64,000 nucleotides of DNA from Megalobrama amblycephala (taxonomy: Eukaryota; Chordata; Actinopteri; Cypriniformes; Xenocyprididae), in the NCBI RefSeq assembly GCF_018812025.1, contig NC_063058.1:17260797-17324796 (forward strand), written 5' to 3'. Shown one piece after another: positions 49,201-59,003 of this stretch (position 1 is the first letter of the stretch; each line of letters begins with the position of its first letter). The notes beneath the pieces are model-generated. The model searched no databases and had not been told where the DNA came from. It was given only the letters and a program-made list of their open reading frames with translations. The position numbers were made by a program, and so were the translations under genes.

Positions 49201-52200
49201 AAAACATTTGAAAATAAAGCAGCGTTTCCATCCAGTGAGTAAACTGGTGCTAAATATCAAGAAAAGTAGGAGAAGCCACTGTATATAATAATTTTGTATA
49301 TAGTAAATTATTGCGCAGATGAAACACCATAAAGTTGTCTTGTTTTCAGAGGCGGATGCCTGCTGTGGAATGCAGTCCTGTAAGACGGTTCTGGAGGGTA
49401 GTCACTTTGATGATAGGCTTTTCTCAGGCATTTCAGAACAACCAAAACAGCATTTCAGATTCTGCGCAACGATATCGGTCCGCTGGTTGGTCCAGTTATG
49501 CCATCCCACTGCACAGTCACATGATTTTTTTGATACACGTCAAAGGATTTATTCGATACATATGTTTCCATCGTAGTTTATGCGCATGTTTTCTTGTCAG
49601 ATAAAAAAATGAGTGCATGCTTTTTTTTATTCACAGTTTTAGAATGTATGCGCATCTTGGCATTTTTTATGCGATATCCCAAAATGTGCATAAAAATAGG
49701 TGGATGGAAACATAAATAGTGACTGTTATGTTTACGGGTGGATCATGCTTACTTTTTCTAAAAATTGTAAGTTTCTGTCACATCGTACGAATTCATACAA
49801 AATCACCACCTCATAAAATAGTTACATTTTGCCATGAGATTGGGTTGGAACTATCCCTTTAAATCCTTTGTTTAAGCACAGTTGAGTAGTCCTTATTTTG
49901 AATACTCTCGCACTATTTCATCTGGTTTGCAGGTGCTTTGTGAATAAAAAATGTTTTTTTTCCATTTAAAATAATGCATCCTAAAGTGATACAACTGCTT
50001 AAATGAGCCCCCAAATGTGTTTTTTCTTGAGTAAAGCAAACTCTATTTGTGTAGCAATTGTGAAATTAAATTGATGTAGAGACAATTAAAACCTTCACAG
50101 TGGGAGTATTTATGAGCTCGTCCTCCTGGCAGTTATCTCATTCTCTCCTCTTTCTGTCACTTACACATTCATCTCTTTTGTCCTGTCTCTCTCCCCCTGT
50201 CTTTTCTCCTGTCCTTTTTTTTTTTTTTTCAAAGAATTATTATTGTAGATTTTAATTTATCCATCTATCTTAAAAAGGCAGGGATGTCTGTTTTTCTAAT
50301 AAACATTTGCTGGGAAGCATCTGCTGTGCCAACGTGGTGGATCTGCTGTCACTTCGCCTTGGCATGTCAGAACCGTGGAGACATTGCACCTTGTAGCACC
50401 GGGCCGAATGCCAGAGCTCAGGCTCGAAGCACAACTGGCAACAGCATCCAATGAACATCAAATAAAAGTGCAATTACTTCTGGAATCCCTCCAGCACTTT
50501 TCTAGTGAAATGTCAAACAGACCAGGGATTGGAAGGAAGTTTTGATCTGCATTTTGTTTCATTTGATTCTTTGGTGCCATCAAGCTGTGGAAGGCAGATA
50601 AGATGCTGCAAAAATGATGGTTTTGTTGAGCTTTGGGACTCTGGAGATAAATGACTTACAGGTGTTCAAATGAGATGATCAAGACCAAATAACAACATAG
50701 GAGACGTCTTAAGAAGTTTTCAGAATAATGGATCAAGTCTTGAGCAGTCACACTTTGTTGACCACTGTTAAGACACTTTCACACCAAACCTGAATATTCG
50801 TATTTGGTGGCACAAGCGCATTGAAACTTTCACTCCCCACATTAGAGTAGAATCCTGAAAATGCCTCTAAATTAAATGTTTGAAGTTTATGAACCCTTTT
50901 GAATACAGGCAAAATCTGTGATTAGCGAAATGCAAAATATTCTACAAACACACATACTTTTTCTCTGCAAGAGACCATTTATTTCCTCAATCAACATTCT
51001 TTCACAATATTTATCACCACTTCAGAAGTGCAAATACACGTTATGATTCAATCCCATTTACTTTCCCATTACATTTTTTGCTATCAACCTAACAATGAAA
51101 TTTGTTTGAAATTAATTTTATCTCGCATCGCATTTGCTGTGAAAGGGCCATGAAGCGGAACAGCATTGTATGTCAAATAGGATGTTACTCGGTTTCTCAA
51201 AAAGCACTTTGCAAAGCCCAAATGAGCCCAGAATCCATCATATTGCAAACACCTTCACATTTTGATAAGGCCAGCACCAGATTCTCTTGTAAGCCACCCA
51301 CGTAAAACATGTGGGTTTATTCTCAGAAGGGCATAGCATTATAGACAGATCTACCACATGTCATATCCTTGACTGACAGCAACGGCAATAGACTCTAGTG
51401 GGACAGTACCAGGACTCACCATTGATATTCCACATAGGTCGATCTAAGCCGAGTGATGTTAGGTCTCTGGGGTACTCCATCAGCAGCAGGTTTAAAGGAG
51501 ATTCAAACCTTCACCGACCCACTCTTGAATACATTTGCTTTTTCTCTGGCTCTTGTTAAACATATTGACATCAGTAGATGTCTCTATATGTCTACATTTT
51601 AAAAGCCGAACTGTTTAAAGCATTCAGCATGTTGACTGAGATCATTGAAATATACTCTCAGATAGCAGCATTATGGAAATGTATGTAGCATTATGCGCTG
51701 AAGCTTTTGTTAAAAGATGCATCGCCTGTTCCCACTACAAAACAATTTTGAATGCGATAATGGTGGTACAGTAAATGTAAAACACACAGAACTATATCTA
51801 AAAGACAGATAAAAGGCACAAAAAGTTGGGTGAACATTTTAATGTCTTCATTACAGGGCCAGTGTTGTGCAGCGAAGAATCATTTTCTTTCAAGATGAGG
51901 GCTCACTTACCAAAAGACTGTGCGAGAAAGGTAATTTTAAAGCTGGGTTTCTCATGCACATCTCTATGAAAACATTTTTACATCTACAAAATCTGTTTTT
52001 CCCCCTCTTGGCATGCTAAGTAAACAGACCTTTTTTTCCTTTCATCTGTTTTTGATGTTTCTATATGCATTGTAAATGGTTGTGTTTATGCATGCCGTGT
52101 AAATTTGTGTTTGTGTAATTTTAGCATAGAGTGTGCATAAGTTAAATGCACATGTGCATTGATTTGTGACATGGAAGTTAAATAACTATCTTCTTCTGAA

Positions 52201-55200
52201 CGGCTTTGCAGATCCAGTTGCGGCTACTGAAAAACCCATTCAAGAATGCTGTGCTTGTGGAACAGCCAAGTATAGAGTCACTTTCTATGGAAACTGGTCT
52301 GAGAAGGTGCATCCCAAAGACTACCCAAGTAAGAACAAGCCATTTGTGACATATTATATTGCCATAAAACATTATTGTGAGGTACATTGTGCCAGGGTAC
52401 TGGCTTTAAAACACATTTATTGCTGAAGATCATTTTGCAAATTCGCTACCTTACCCTGTATTGCAGTGGTTCCGAACCTTTTCTCGAAGAAAATTTAACA
52501 TTCAAAATCCTTAACGATTTTTAATGATCCTTAACCATTTTTAAGAAACAGGATGAGTCAAAAAGCTCAGTGAATAATTCTAGATACCTTATTATCTGAA
52601 TTGTTTAGATTTTTAGAATGCACATTAGCTTATTTTCCATGAACTTGTTAAAATTTACAACAATACATAAAAATGTGGTCTCACAAACAAAAATCGCAGT
52701 TAGGCAGAATGAAAATGTAAATCCACTTTCTGTCAGAAGGTGGCGCTTATGGAACAGCAGAAATAGAGCTGTTTCCCCGGTAAGCTCTGTAAACAAAGCA
52801 ACGCTGTACTTATAAACACTATGCATTACACAGAGGGAAGAAGATGAAAAGAAAATGCCATCAAAACTTTTCTTAAAGGTGCCCTAGAATTAAATATTGA
52901 ATTTATCTTGGCATAGTTAAATAACAAGAGTTCAGTACATGGAAAAGACATACACTGAGTTTCAAACTCCATTGTTTCCCCCTTCTTATATAAATCTCAT
53001 TTGTTTAAAAGATCTCTGAAGAACAGGCAAATCTCAACATAACACCGACTGTTACGTAACAGTCGGGGTGTACGCCCCCAATATTTGCATATGCTAGCTC
53101 ATGTTCAAGCCATTAGACAAGGGCAGAACGTCTGGATGTGCACAGCTGAATCATCAGACTAGGTAAGCAAGCAATAACAACAGCGAAAAATGGCAGATGG
53201 AGCAATAATAACTGACATGATCCATGATATCATGATATTTTTAGTGATATTTGTAAATTGTCTTTCTAAATGTTCCGTTAGCATGTTGCTAATGTACTGT
53301 TAAATGTTACCATCGTTTATTACTGTATTCACGGAGACAAGAGCCGTCGCTATTTTCATTTTTAAACACTTGCAGTCTGTATAATTCATAAACACAACTT
53401 CATTCTTTATAAATCTCTCCAACAGTGTAGCATTAGCCGTTAGCCACGGAGCATAGCCTCAAACTCATTCAGAATCAATGTAAACATCCAAATAAATACT
53501 ATACTCACATGATCCGATGTATGCAAGCAGCCAAAGTCCCTTTAAGACAAGTCATTTCACTCGGCGGCCATCTTTGAAACGCCTCTCGGGCATTCTGGGC
53601 ATCATGCAGCTTCTATCTCTTTGAATGGGGAAACATCAAATTCTCCAAAACTGTTCGCCAACCTGACGATTAAATTTCATATTTGAAATCATCAATGAAA
53701 TCTAACAACAACCGACTCATACATTTAGTTTCTAAATGCTTGAATCATGACAAAAAACTGTATTTTTCAGGCTGGATCAAGCTAATGCGCATGCACAGAC
53801 CTAAATGCGCGTCTCTTCGGAAGAGCGCGTCTGACTGTTTCTATAGAAACCGGTGATTATAACGACTGCTAAAGTGATGCGATGACTTTACCAGTCGGCG
53901 ATTGGCTCTTATCTAGAAGGCGGGACTTATTCCGCCATATTGCGCGTTACACTTTCTCCCATTCAAAACAATACGAGTGACACGTCTTGTGTTATTCTAT
54001 AGTCTTTGATGCAGCATGCATGACGAACATCTTGTAAAGATCCATTTTGAGGGTTATATTAGCTGTGTGAACTGTATTTATGCTGTTCAAGGCAAGCGTG
54101 AGCTCCGGGGGCGGGGGAGCACGAGAATTAAAGGGGCCGCAACCTATATATCGGTGCATAGTTAATGATGCCCCAAAATAGGCAGTTAAAAAAATGAATA
54201 AAAAAAAAATCTATGGGGTATTTTGAGCTGAAACTTCACAGACACATTCAGGGGACACCTTAGACTTATATTACATCTTTTAAAAAGAAGTTCTAGGGCA
54301 CCTTTAAAGGGTTAGTTCACCCAAAAATGAAATTATCCCATGATTTACTCACCCTCAAGCCATCCCCAAGCCATTACACAATCTGAGATACATTTAAAAA
54401 TGTTCTGGCACTTCCAAGCTTTATAATGATATTGAACTGGGGGTGCGCAATTTTGAAGCCCAAAAAAAATGCATCCATTCATCATAAAAATAATCCATAC
54501 GGCTCCAGGGGTTAATAAAGGCCTTCTGAAGCAAAGCAATGGGTTTTTTATAAGAAAAATATCTATATTTAAAACTTCATAAACGAAAACAACTAGCTTC
54601 CAGAAGACGGCCATTGCAACTTGACTTGCGCCAAAAGAGTAACTTCTGTCGCGATGTATGACGTAGGATGTAGGAGTAACGTAAGCGTAGCTTGTTTTAG
54701 ACTTCTAATTCGTGATCGGTGTTTTGTTTTGCTCTATCCTCTGTGCTTCCGCATTCGTCAATGCGTCATGCATTGGGTCAGAGGTTAACTCTTTGGCCGT
54801 AAGTCGATTTGTGTAGGCTGCTGGAAGCTAGTTATTTTAGTTTATAAAGATTTGAATATGGATATTTTTCTTGCAAAAACCCATTGTGTCACTTCAGAAG
54901 GCCTTTATTAACTCCCTGGAGCCATGTGGATTACTTTTATGATGGATGGATGCACTGTTTTGGACTTCAAAATCAGAAGCGCCATTCACTACTATTATAA
55001 AGCTGGAAGAGCAAGGATATTTTAATTATAAATCCAATTGTGTTCGTCTAAGAGAAGATAGTCAAATATACCTAGGATGGCTCGAGGGTGAATAAATCAT
55101 GGGATAATTTTCATTTTTGGTGAACTGTACCTTAAAACACATTTATTGCTGTACAATAATTTGTACAGTATAATTTGTCTATAATAAAACATTGTTTTTT

Positions 55201-55860
55201 ACTAATTTTGATGCCACATTGATTTTACATTTCAAACTTAACGATTTGAGCAAAGTGCATTGCAGAAAGCGTGGGCAGAGGTGGGCAGCAATATCTCTTT
55301 CCTACAGCTTTAGCTCTCAGGGCTGGTTTGCTAATATAGCAGTCAGCAGGAGAGCTGGTTCATTACCTATGTGTGTGGCAGCAATGATCCAATCTGTTAT
55401 TTACTGTCTGGCAAACAGGCAAGACGACTGCCTGGGCCACGATACTTTGTGAGATAAGAGATGCTTGGGCGGATGTTGTCACAGAGCGCACTGCTTCTAG
55501 TTAATAGGTTTGTGGTAAAAGACATTGATGTATGTGGTAGGCTCTTTAAAGAGAGAGAAGTGTAGAAGCTTAGATGTGTGAAGATACATGCTAGAGAACA
55601 AGTTACTTCAGAAGAGCAATTAACTGGTAGGCGATGTTGGATTTAGCATTGTATAAAGCTGCAGCTTGAAAGATCAGTTATTTATTCACCACTGTTGTTT
55701 CTGCCCCAAAGGACGTGCTAATCATTGGTCGGCTCTCATTGGTGCTTCTCACTCAAGAAGCTACGTGTTATGGGAGTACGGAGGTTTCGCCAGTGAAGGA
55801 GTCAAGCAGGTGGCTGAGTATGGCTCGCCTGTCAAAATGGAGGAGGAGATTCGACAAAAG
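34200..55860 (+). CDS. spon1: spon1 (F-spondin), 5' six coding exons, partial
   Basis: F-spondin is a secreted extracellular-matrix protein of the floor plate and other tissues, acting in axon guidance and cell adhesion (known for the family). Joining the six exons gives 270 codons: signal peptide about residues 1-23 (hydrophobic LVVLLVFLNVFFIHTDA), Reeler domain about 30-170 (FCRILR, RVEGDPETY, SYFRGFTLIALKEGREG, FMTNCPPAVTES, RRRTRIQVFW), then the start of Spondin_N from about 190 (CCACGTAKYRVTFYGNWSEK, RRANHWSALIGASHS, VLWEYGGFASEGVKQVAE). Splice phases 1,0,2,1,1,0 keep the frame open throughout. Of two adjacent ATGs (34200, 34203) the second has the better Kozak context (A at -3, G at +4). 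The remainder of Spondin_N and the thrombospondin type 1 repeats lie beyond position 64000. Teleosts usually keep two copies, spon1a and spon1b; I cannot tell which this is. Confidence 0.95.
34429..35841 (+). other. spon1 intron 1
   Basis: A 1.4 kb GT-AG intron with no recognised mobile element, apart from the terminal CT microsatellite. Confidence 0.9.
35800..35839 (+). repeat. (CT)n microsatellite forming the exon 2 polypyrimidine tract
   Basis: About 40 bases of CT repeat with a few extra Ts end immediately before the AG acceptor of spon1 exon 2. It therefore serves as the polypyrimidine tract of that splice site. Confidence 0.9.
35842..35948 (+). CDS. spon1: spon1 coding exon 2 (Reeler)
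   Basis: The acceptor AG at 35840-35841 follows an almost pure CT tract, and the donor GT is at 35949. The first two bases complete a Val codon, and the exon then reads SLYASSPSYFRGFTLIALKE and onward to DDYAGTFK, the core strand region of the Reeler domain. It is 107 bp long and ends in phase 0. Confidence 0.95.
36874..37421. mobile_element. 548-bp TTAA-flanked MITE in spon1 intron 2
   Basis: It starts AGGGTTAGTACACCCAAAAA and ends TTTTTAGGTGAACTATCCCT, with TTAA outside (36870-36873 and 37422-37425). The arms are inverted for over 100 bp (GACCTTCGTTCATCTTTGGA versus the complement of TCCGAAGATGAACGAAGGGT). Confidence 0.85.
38685..38745. repeat. Perfect 25-bp inverted repeat (hairpin)
   Basis: 38685-38709 and 38721-38745 are exact reverse complements (arm starts ACGCAATATCGCGTTCATTA) with an 11-base loop. 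It lies just inside the hAT-like terminus at 38545. Confidence 0.95.
38870..39115 (-). pseudogene. THAP-domain fragment of a transposon
   Basis: Read on the minus strand from an in-frame stop near 39116, the frame gives ERCKQWLRAIKHPKFGDD, then RRICSLHFKHEDYEP, then KDIAIPSIF. These fit the second half of a THAP zinc finger: W after the helix, the C..HF zinc ligands, and the closing AVPTIF-like motif. The first half, with the initial C-x2-4-C, would be on an upstream exon; none was found. It is a transposon exon fragment and not a host THAP gene, since it lies within TTAA-flanked inverted ends inside spon1 intron 2. Confidence 0.75.
41931..45021. mobile_element. 3.1-kb inverted-repeat element filled by a tandem array
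   Basis: The left end AATAAAAAAGGTAATTGCAA then CTTTTTATCTCACAATT and the right end AATTGTGAGATAAAAAG then TCGCAATTACCTTTTTTATT are inverted over about 40 bp with one or two mismatches. Everything between is the 21-bp minisatellite. Target duplications are unclear because of flanking A/T runs. It lies in spon1 intron 2. Confidence 0.75.
42029..44985. repeat. 21-bp minisatellite, about 140 units, with higher-order repeats
   Basis: The unit is close to TTATAAAGTCAGAATTGCGAG, with variants at the GCGAG/GTGAG/GCAGG/GCATTA positions and occasional 18- or 19-bp units. A multi-unit block starting GAGATATGAAGTCAGAATTG and continuing with two GCAGG and one or two GCATTA units recurs at about 42322, 43152, 43650, 43797, 44007 and 44421. 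Because 21 is a multiple of three, long stop-free frames of KVRIxxY type arise; they are not considered genes. Confidence 0.95.
45889..46022 (+). CDS. spon1: spon1 coding exon 3 (end of Reeler)
   Basis: Acceptor AG at 45887-45888 and donor GT at 46023-46024. It reads IIDETDTQFMTNCPPAVTES, then IPRRRTRIQVFWTAPPSG and SGCVTL, matching the conserved second half of the Reeler domain with its cysteines. It ends with two bases (AA) of a Lys codon completed in the next exon. Length 134 bp. Confidence 0.95.
47088..47222. repeat. Short tandem repeat, unit about 55-60 bp
   Basis: Two full copies and a partial one of a unit starting TTTTGTTCTTGCATGTCATG and containing TTTCGCAAGAACCA(A/G)TGA. Confidence 0.75.
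47280..48849 (+). mobile_element. Third Tc1-like transposon, 1570 bp
   Basis: The ends CAGGTGCTGGTCATATAATT and the complement of AATTATATGACCAGCACCTG are inverted, with TA on both sides. Subterminal blocks (ATTATATTCATTCATTACAC, ATCTCAGAAAATTAGAATAT) are also inverted over about 210 bp, giving an IR/DR-like layout. It is a different family from the copies at 7.4 and 57.4 kb. It lies inside spon1 intron 3. Confidence 0.93.
47563..48576 (+). pseudogene. Tc1-like transposase pseudogene (third family)
   Basis: The helix-turn-helix region is read at 47599-47770 (KTADLTVVQKMTIDTLNKEG, AGCSQSSVSKQINRE). A second segment follows in another frame (NRTLERIVKQNPFKNVGEIH, HKEWTAAGVSASRTTTHR). The catalytic part is at 48004-48576. 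The first catalytic Asp is replaced by His: codon CAT at 48013-48015 within F-S-H-E-S, where the family has SDES. The second Asp (FQQDLAPAHS) and the Glu (SPDLNPIENLW) are intact and separated by 34 residues. There is also a stop near 48094 and at least two frameshifts. Confidence 0.9.
49051..49849. mobile_element. 799-bp element with TCCAAC termini and ACT duplication
   Basis: TCCAACACAATCTCATGGCAA at 49051 is inverted relative to TTGCCATGAGATTGGGTTGGA ending at 49849 (one mismatch over about 20 bp). ACT occurs immediately outside both ends (49048-49050 and 49850-49852). The superfamily is undetermined. Confidence 0.8.
49146..49713. mobile_element. Inner element with GTTTCCATCCA termini
   Basis: TTGTTTCCATCCA near 49147 and TGGATGGAAACA near 49701-49712 are inverted. 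Inner words TTGTGCGCAAAA and TGTGCATAAAAA are also related. Nested inside 49051-49849. Exact ends and target duplication (perhaps TAG) are uncertain. Confidence 0.55.
51857..51930 (+). CDS. spon1: spon1 coding exon 4
   Basis: Acceptor AG at 51855-51856 and donor GT at 51931. It reads ASVVQRRIIFFQDEGSLTKR then LCEK, matching the F-spondin segment that closes the Reeler domain. The exon is 74 bp, entering at phase 2 and leaving at phase 1. Confidence 0.95.
51931..52211 (+). other. spon1 intron 4, short
   Basis: A 281-bp intron with no repeat; the shortest in this part of the gene. Confidence 0.9.
52212..52328 (+). CDS. spon1: spon1 coding exon 5 (linker and start of Spondin_N)
   Basis: Acceptor AG at 52210-52211 and donor GT at 52329. 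It reads PVAATEKPIQECCACGTAKY then RVTFYGNWSEKVHPKDYP, the conserved beginning of the Spondin_N domain. The linker before the CCACG motif appears a few residues shorter than in mammals. It follows an intron of only 281 bp. Confidence 0.95.
52877..54303. mobile_element. 1427-bp TTAA-flanked element (AGGTGCCCTAGA type), copy 2
   Basis: The same family as 31125-32085. Ends AGGTGCCCTAGAAT and TTCTAGGGCACCT, TTAA at 52873-52876 and 54304-54307. Relative to copy 1 it has about 480 extra bases between roughly 53515 and 54010. These start near CAAAGTCCCTTTAAGACAAG and end near TTCTATAGTCTTTGATG, so they are probably a further insertion. Confidence 0.85.
54308..55131. mobile_element. TTAA-flanked element adjoining the previous one
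   Basis: It starts AGGGTTAGTTCACCCAAAAA right after the TTAA that ends the 52877 element, and ends ATTTTTGGTGAACTGTACC before TTAA (55132-55135). The arms are inverted (ATCATAAAAATAATCCATAC versus the complement of GTGGATTACTTTTATGATGG). It is related to 14228-14690. Confidence 0.8.
55712..55860 (+). CDS. spon1: spon1 coding exon 6 (Spondin_N)
   Basis: Acceptor AG at 55710-55711 and donor GT at 55861. It starts by completing an Arg codon and reads RANHWSALIGASHSRSYVLW, EYGGFASEGVKQVAEYGSPV, then KMEEEIRQK. This is very strongly conserved Spondin_N sequence. It ends in phase 0. The next expected exon (a segment resembling SDEVLTVIKAKAQWPAW in mammals) was not found in the remaining 8.1 kb. 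Confidence 0.95.
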
Positions 55861-57379
55861 GTAATGCAACGAGCTGAGATATCAGGATTAAATTAAACTG
55901 ATTAAATTAACTTAAAAGCTAATGTTTAAGTAATTGCTCAGCTTTCAGACCAAGTCTTTTTCTTGGGATTATCAGCTATTTACCCATTGATTGTTTTTTA
56001 AAAATTCTTTGTTGGCCAGGATTAGGCTCATTACATTTTCTGATGCATTTCTCAAGATGCTGTTTGTTTAGAATTATTTTAAACCTTGACAAACTAGCCA
56101 AAAGGGACGAATCTGAATGAATCTTTTAGGTAAATGAACAAATCTTTTTTTTAAGCAAACAAATCAGTGTTTTTGAACGATTCTTTTGAATCTCCCATGT
56201 ATGAGTGCTTTGGTTGCTTCATAAAAGTCGACCTTAGTCGATAAAATGGAGGAAAAACTAATCAGTTAATTGTATTGTCTTTTGTGGAGAAAGAGCTTAT
56301 TGGTCTTAAAAACTATTTCTTTGTCATTTAGCAGATTTGAAGACATGCAAAGTTTAATAAGGCATAATAAGACTTGTTTTGGTCGTGAATGACTCAGCGA
56401 TTGATTTAGTGACTCATAATAGACAAAAAGTCATTTGTCCCAGACTAATGATATAATCCACAGAAGGAATGAATCTTATTGGTGAAGGGAATCAAAAGAT
56501 TTGAGTCACTGGGATGAATCAAATTCTCCTGCACTAGACGCAATGCCCTTGCTGAAATTTTTCATCTCTAATAATTGATCTGAAGTTTTGTCAGCACCCA
56601 CAAAATCAAATTCCATTAGCTGACTTATTGCTTTCACTCTATCAAAAGTTGCTTGGCACTCATTTTACGTTTCTGAAGTTTCGCACGCACTCACGGTGTC
56701 GGAAATAACATGTCAAAGGTTGATCAGTTAACGGAGGGTTCTGTCGAGCATCTTAATTAAACACATTAGTCAGTATCAGCTAATCCTCACATTGCTGTAA
56801 TTTAATGTTCATTTCCGCCTTTTGAAAGACACGTTAACAATTGCATGTCTGAGACTGAAGGTCATTTAGCAGCTTTGTTAGGGAGGTGTGTGCAGTATAA
56901 TTTAGTACTAACGTGACGGTCTCTCTCCATGAGGATTTTAAAGGTCGCCTGGGAAAGGTTCATACCCTAAATGTTCCCATTTGTCTTTTACACAATGCAC
57001 CGTAGGTGGATTTGAAGTGCACATCTTGACACATCTCAGATTGAACACGGAATCTTTTCTATTTCTATATATATATATATATGTAAATATATACAGTCAA
57101 ACCAAAATTTATTCAGACACCTTGAAAATTTAATTCATTAATACAGTTTATTCACTATAGTTTAAAAATATGTGATATATGATAAGATCTCAGATTAATC
57201 TTAATTATCAGATAACACTTAAGAAAACATGGTCAGGTCAAAGTGAATACATTTTGGTTCCAAATTTGTATCAATTTTACTGGTAATCCACTGTATGAAG
57301 AATTTTTGGGTATAATATGTCACAGTTTACTTTTACTTTTACTTTGTCCTGCACCCATATATATATATATATATATATA

Positions 57380-59003
57380 CAGTGGGTACGGAAAGTATTC
57401 AGACCCCCTTAAATTTTTCACTCTTTGTTATATTGCAGCCATTTGCTAAAATCATTTAAGTTCATTTTTTTCCTCATTAATGTACACACAGCACCCCATA
57501 TTGACAGAAAAACACAGAATTGTTGACATTTTTGCAGATTTATTAAAAAAGAAAAACTGAAATATCACATGGTCCTAAGTATTCAGATCATTTGCTCAGT
57601 ATTTAGTAGAAGCACCCTTTTGATCTAATACAGCCATGAGTCTTTTTGGGAAAGATGCAACAAGTTTTTCACACCTGGATTTGGGGATCCTCTGCCATTC
57701 CTCCTTGCAGATCCTCTCCAGTTCTGTCAGGTTGGATGGTAAATGTTGGTGGACAGCCATTTTTAGGTCTCTCCAGAGATGCTCAATTGGGTTTAAGTCA
57801 GGGCTCTGGCTGGGCCATTCAAGAACAGTCACAGAGTTGTTGTGAAGCCACTCCTTCGATATTTTAGCTGTGTGCTTAGGGTCATTGTCTTGTTGGAAGG
57901 TAAACCTTCGGCCCAGTCTGAGGTCCTGAGCACTCTGGAGAAGGTTTTCCTCCAGGATATCCCTGTATTTGGCCGCATTCATCTTTCCCTCGATTGCAAC
58001 CAGTCGTCCTGTCCCTGCAGCTGAAAAACACCCCCACAGCATGATGCTGCCACCACCATGCTTCACTGTTGGGACTGTATTGGACAGGTGATGAGCAGTG
58101 CCTGGTTTTCTCCACACATACCGCTTAGAATTAAGGCCAAAAAGTTCTATCTTGGTCTCATCAGACCAGAGAATCTTATTTCTCACTATCTTGGAGGTGT
58201 TTTTTAGCAAACTCCATGTGGGCTTTCATGTGTCTTGCACTGAGGAGAGGCTTCCGTCGGGCCACTCTGCCATAAAGCCCCGACTGGTGGAGGGCTGCAG
58301 TGATGGTTGACTTTCTACAACTTTCCATCTCCCGACTGCATCTCTGGAGCTCAGCCACAGTGATCTTTGGGTTCTTCTTTACCTCTCTCACCAAGGCTCT
58401 TCTCCCCCGATAGCTCAGTTTGGCCGGGCGGCCAGCTCTAGGAAGGGTTCTGGTCGTCCCAAACGTCTTCCATTTAAGGATTATGGAGGCCACTGTGCTC
58501 TTAGGAACCTTAAGTGCAGCAGAAATTGTTTTGTAACCTTGGACAGATCTGTGCCTTGCCACAATTCTGTCTCTGAGCTCTTCAGGCAGTTCCTTTGACC
58601 TCATGATTCTCATTTGCTCTTACATGCACTGTGAGCTGTAAGGTCTTATATAGACAGGTGTGTGGCTTTCCTAATCAAGTCCAATCAGTATAATCAAACA
58701 CAGCTGGACTCAAATGAAGGTGTAGAACCATCTTAAGGATGATCAGAAGAAATGGACAGCACCTGAGTTAAATATATGAGTGTCACAGCAAAGGGTCTGA
58801 ATACTTAGGACCATGTGATATTTCAGTTTTTCTTTTTTAATAAATCTGCAAAAATGTCAACAATTCTGTGTTTTTCTGTCAATATGGGGTGCTGTGTGTA
58901 CATTAATGAGGAAAAAAATGAACTTAAATGATTTTAGCAAATGGCTGCAATATAACAAAGAGTGAAAAATTTAAGGGGGTCTGAATACTTTCTGTACCGA
59001 CTG
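57380..59003 (-). mobile_element. Tc1-like transposon, copy B, nearly complete
   Basis: The same family as 7398-9223: ends CAGTGGGTACGGAAAGTATT and the complement of AATACTTTCTGTACCGACTG, flanked by TA within AT runs. Terminal repeats of about 210 bp carry the inner and outer CAGACCC repeats. Compared with copy A it keeps the catalytic region but lacks 8 bp near 58194. Confidence 0.94.
57596..58613 (-). pseudogene. Tc1-like transposase, single frameshift (copy B)
   Basis: Two overlapping frames cover the protein. Residues from MRIMRSKELPEELRDRIVAR to HMKAHMEFAKKHLQD (58613-58176) hold the bipartite helix-turn-helix domain with the GRPAKLS AT-hook-like linker. The second frame (to 57596) holds KILWSDETKIELFG, FQQDNDPKHTAK and SPDLNPIEHLWRDL, so all three DD34E residues are present, with 34 residues between the second Asp and the Glu. 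The break is an 8-base loss relative to copy A at about 58194. The usual upstream ATG is followed by a stop (TAA), leaving the Met at 58613. Confidence 0.92.

Larger units (their letters stand above)
48852..49858. mobile_element. Right part of a TTAA MITE broken by other insertions
   Basis: GATTATTTTTACAATGTCTT through GTTTGGAATGACATGAGGGT and TTTTTGGGTGAACT match the right arm of the TTAGTTCACCC MITE family. The terminus CTATCCCT then TTAA appears at 49851-49862, after the element at 49051-49849. The words CTTCAGAAGACTTTTATTAA just before 47280 look like the other side of the same MITE, so the Tc1-like element probably sits inside it too. Its left terminus was not found. Confidence 0.65.
46023..51856 (+). 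other. spon1 intron 3
   Basis: A 5.8-kb intron containing the Tc1-like element (47280), the nested complex ending at 49858, and otherwise unique DNA from 49863 to 51856, with a T run at 50216-50230. Confidence 0.9.
52329..55711 (+). other. spon1 intron 5
   Basis: A 3.4-kb intron, about two thirds of which is the pair of adjoining TTAA elements at 52877-55131. The rest is unremarkable. Confidence 0.9.
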
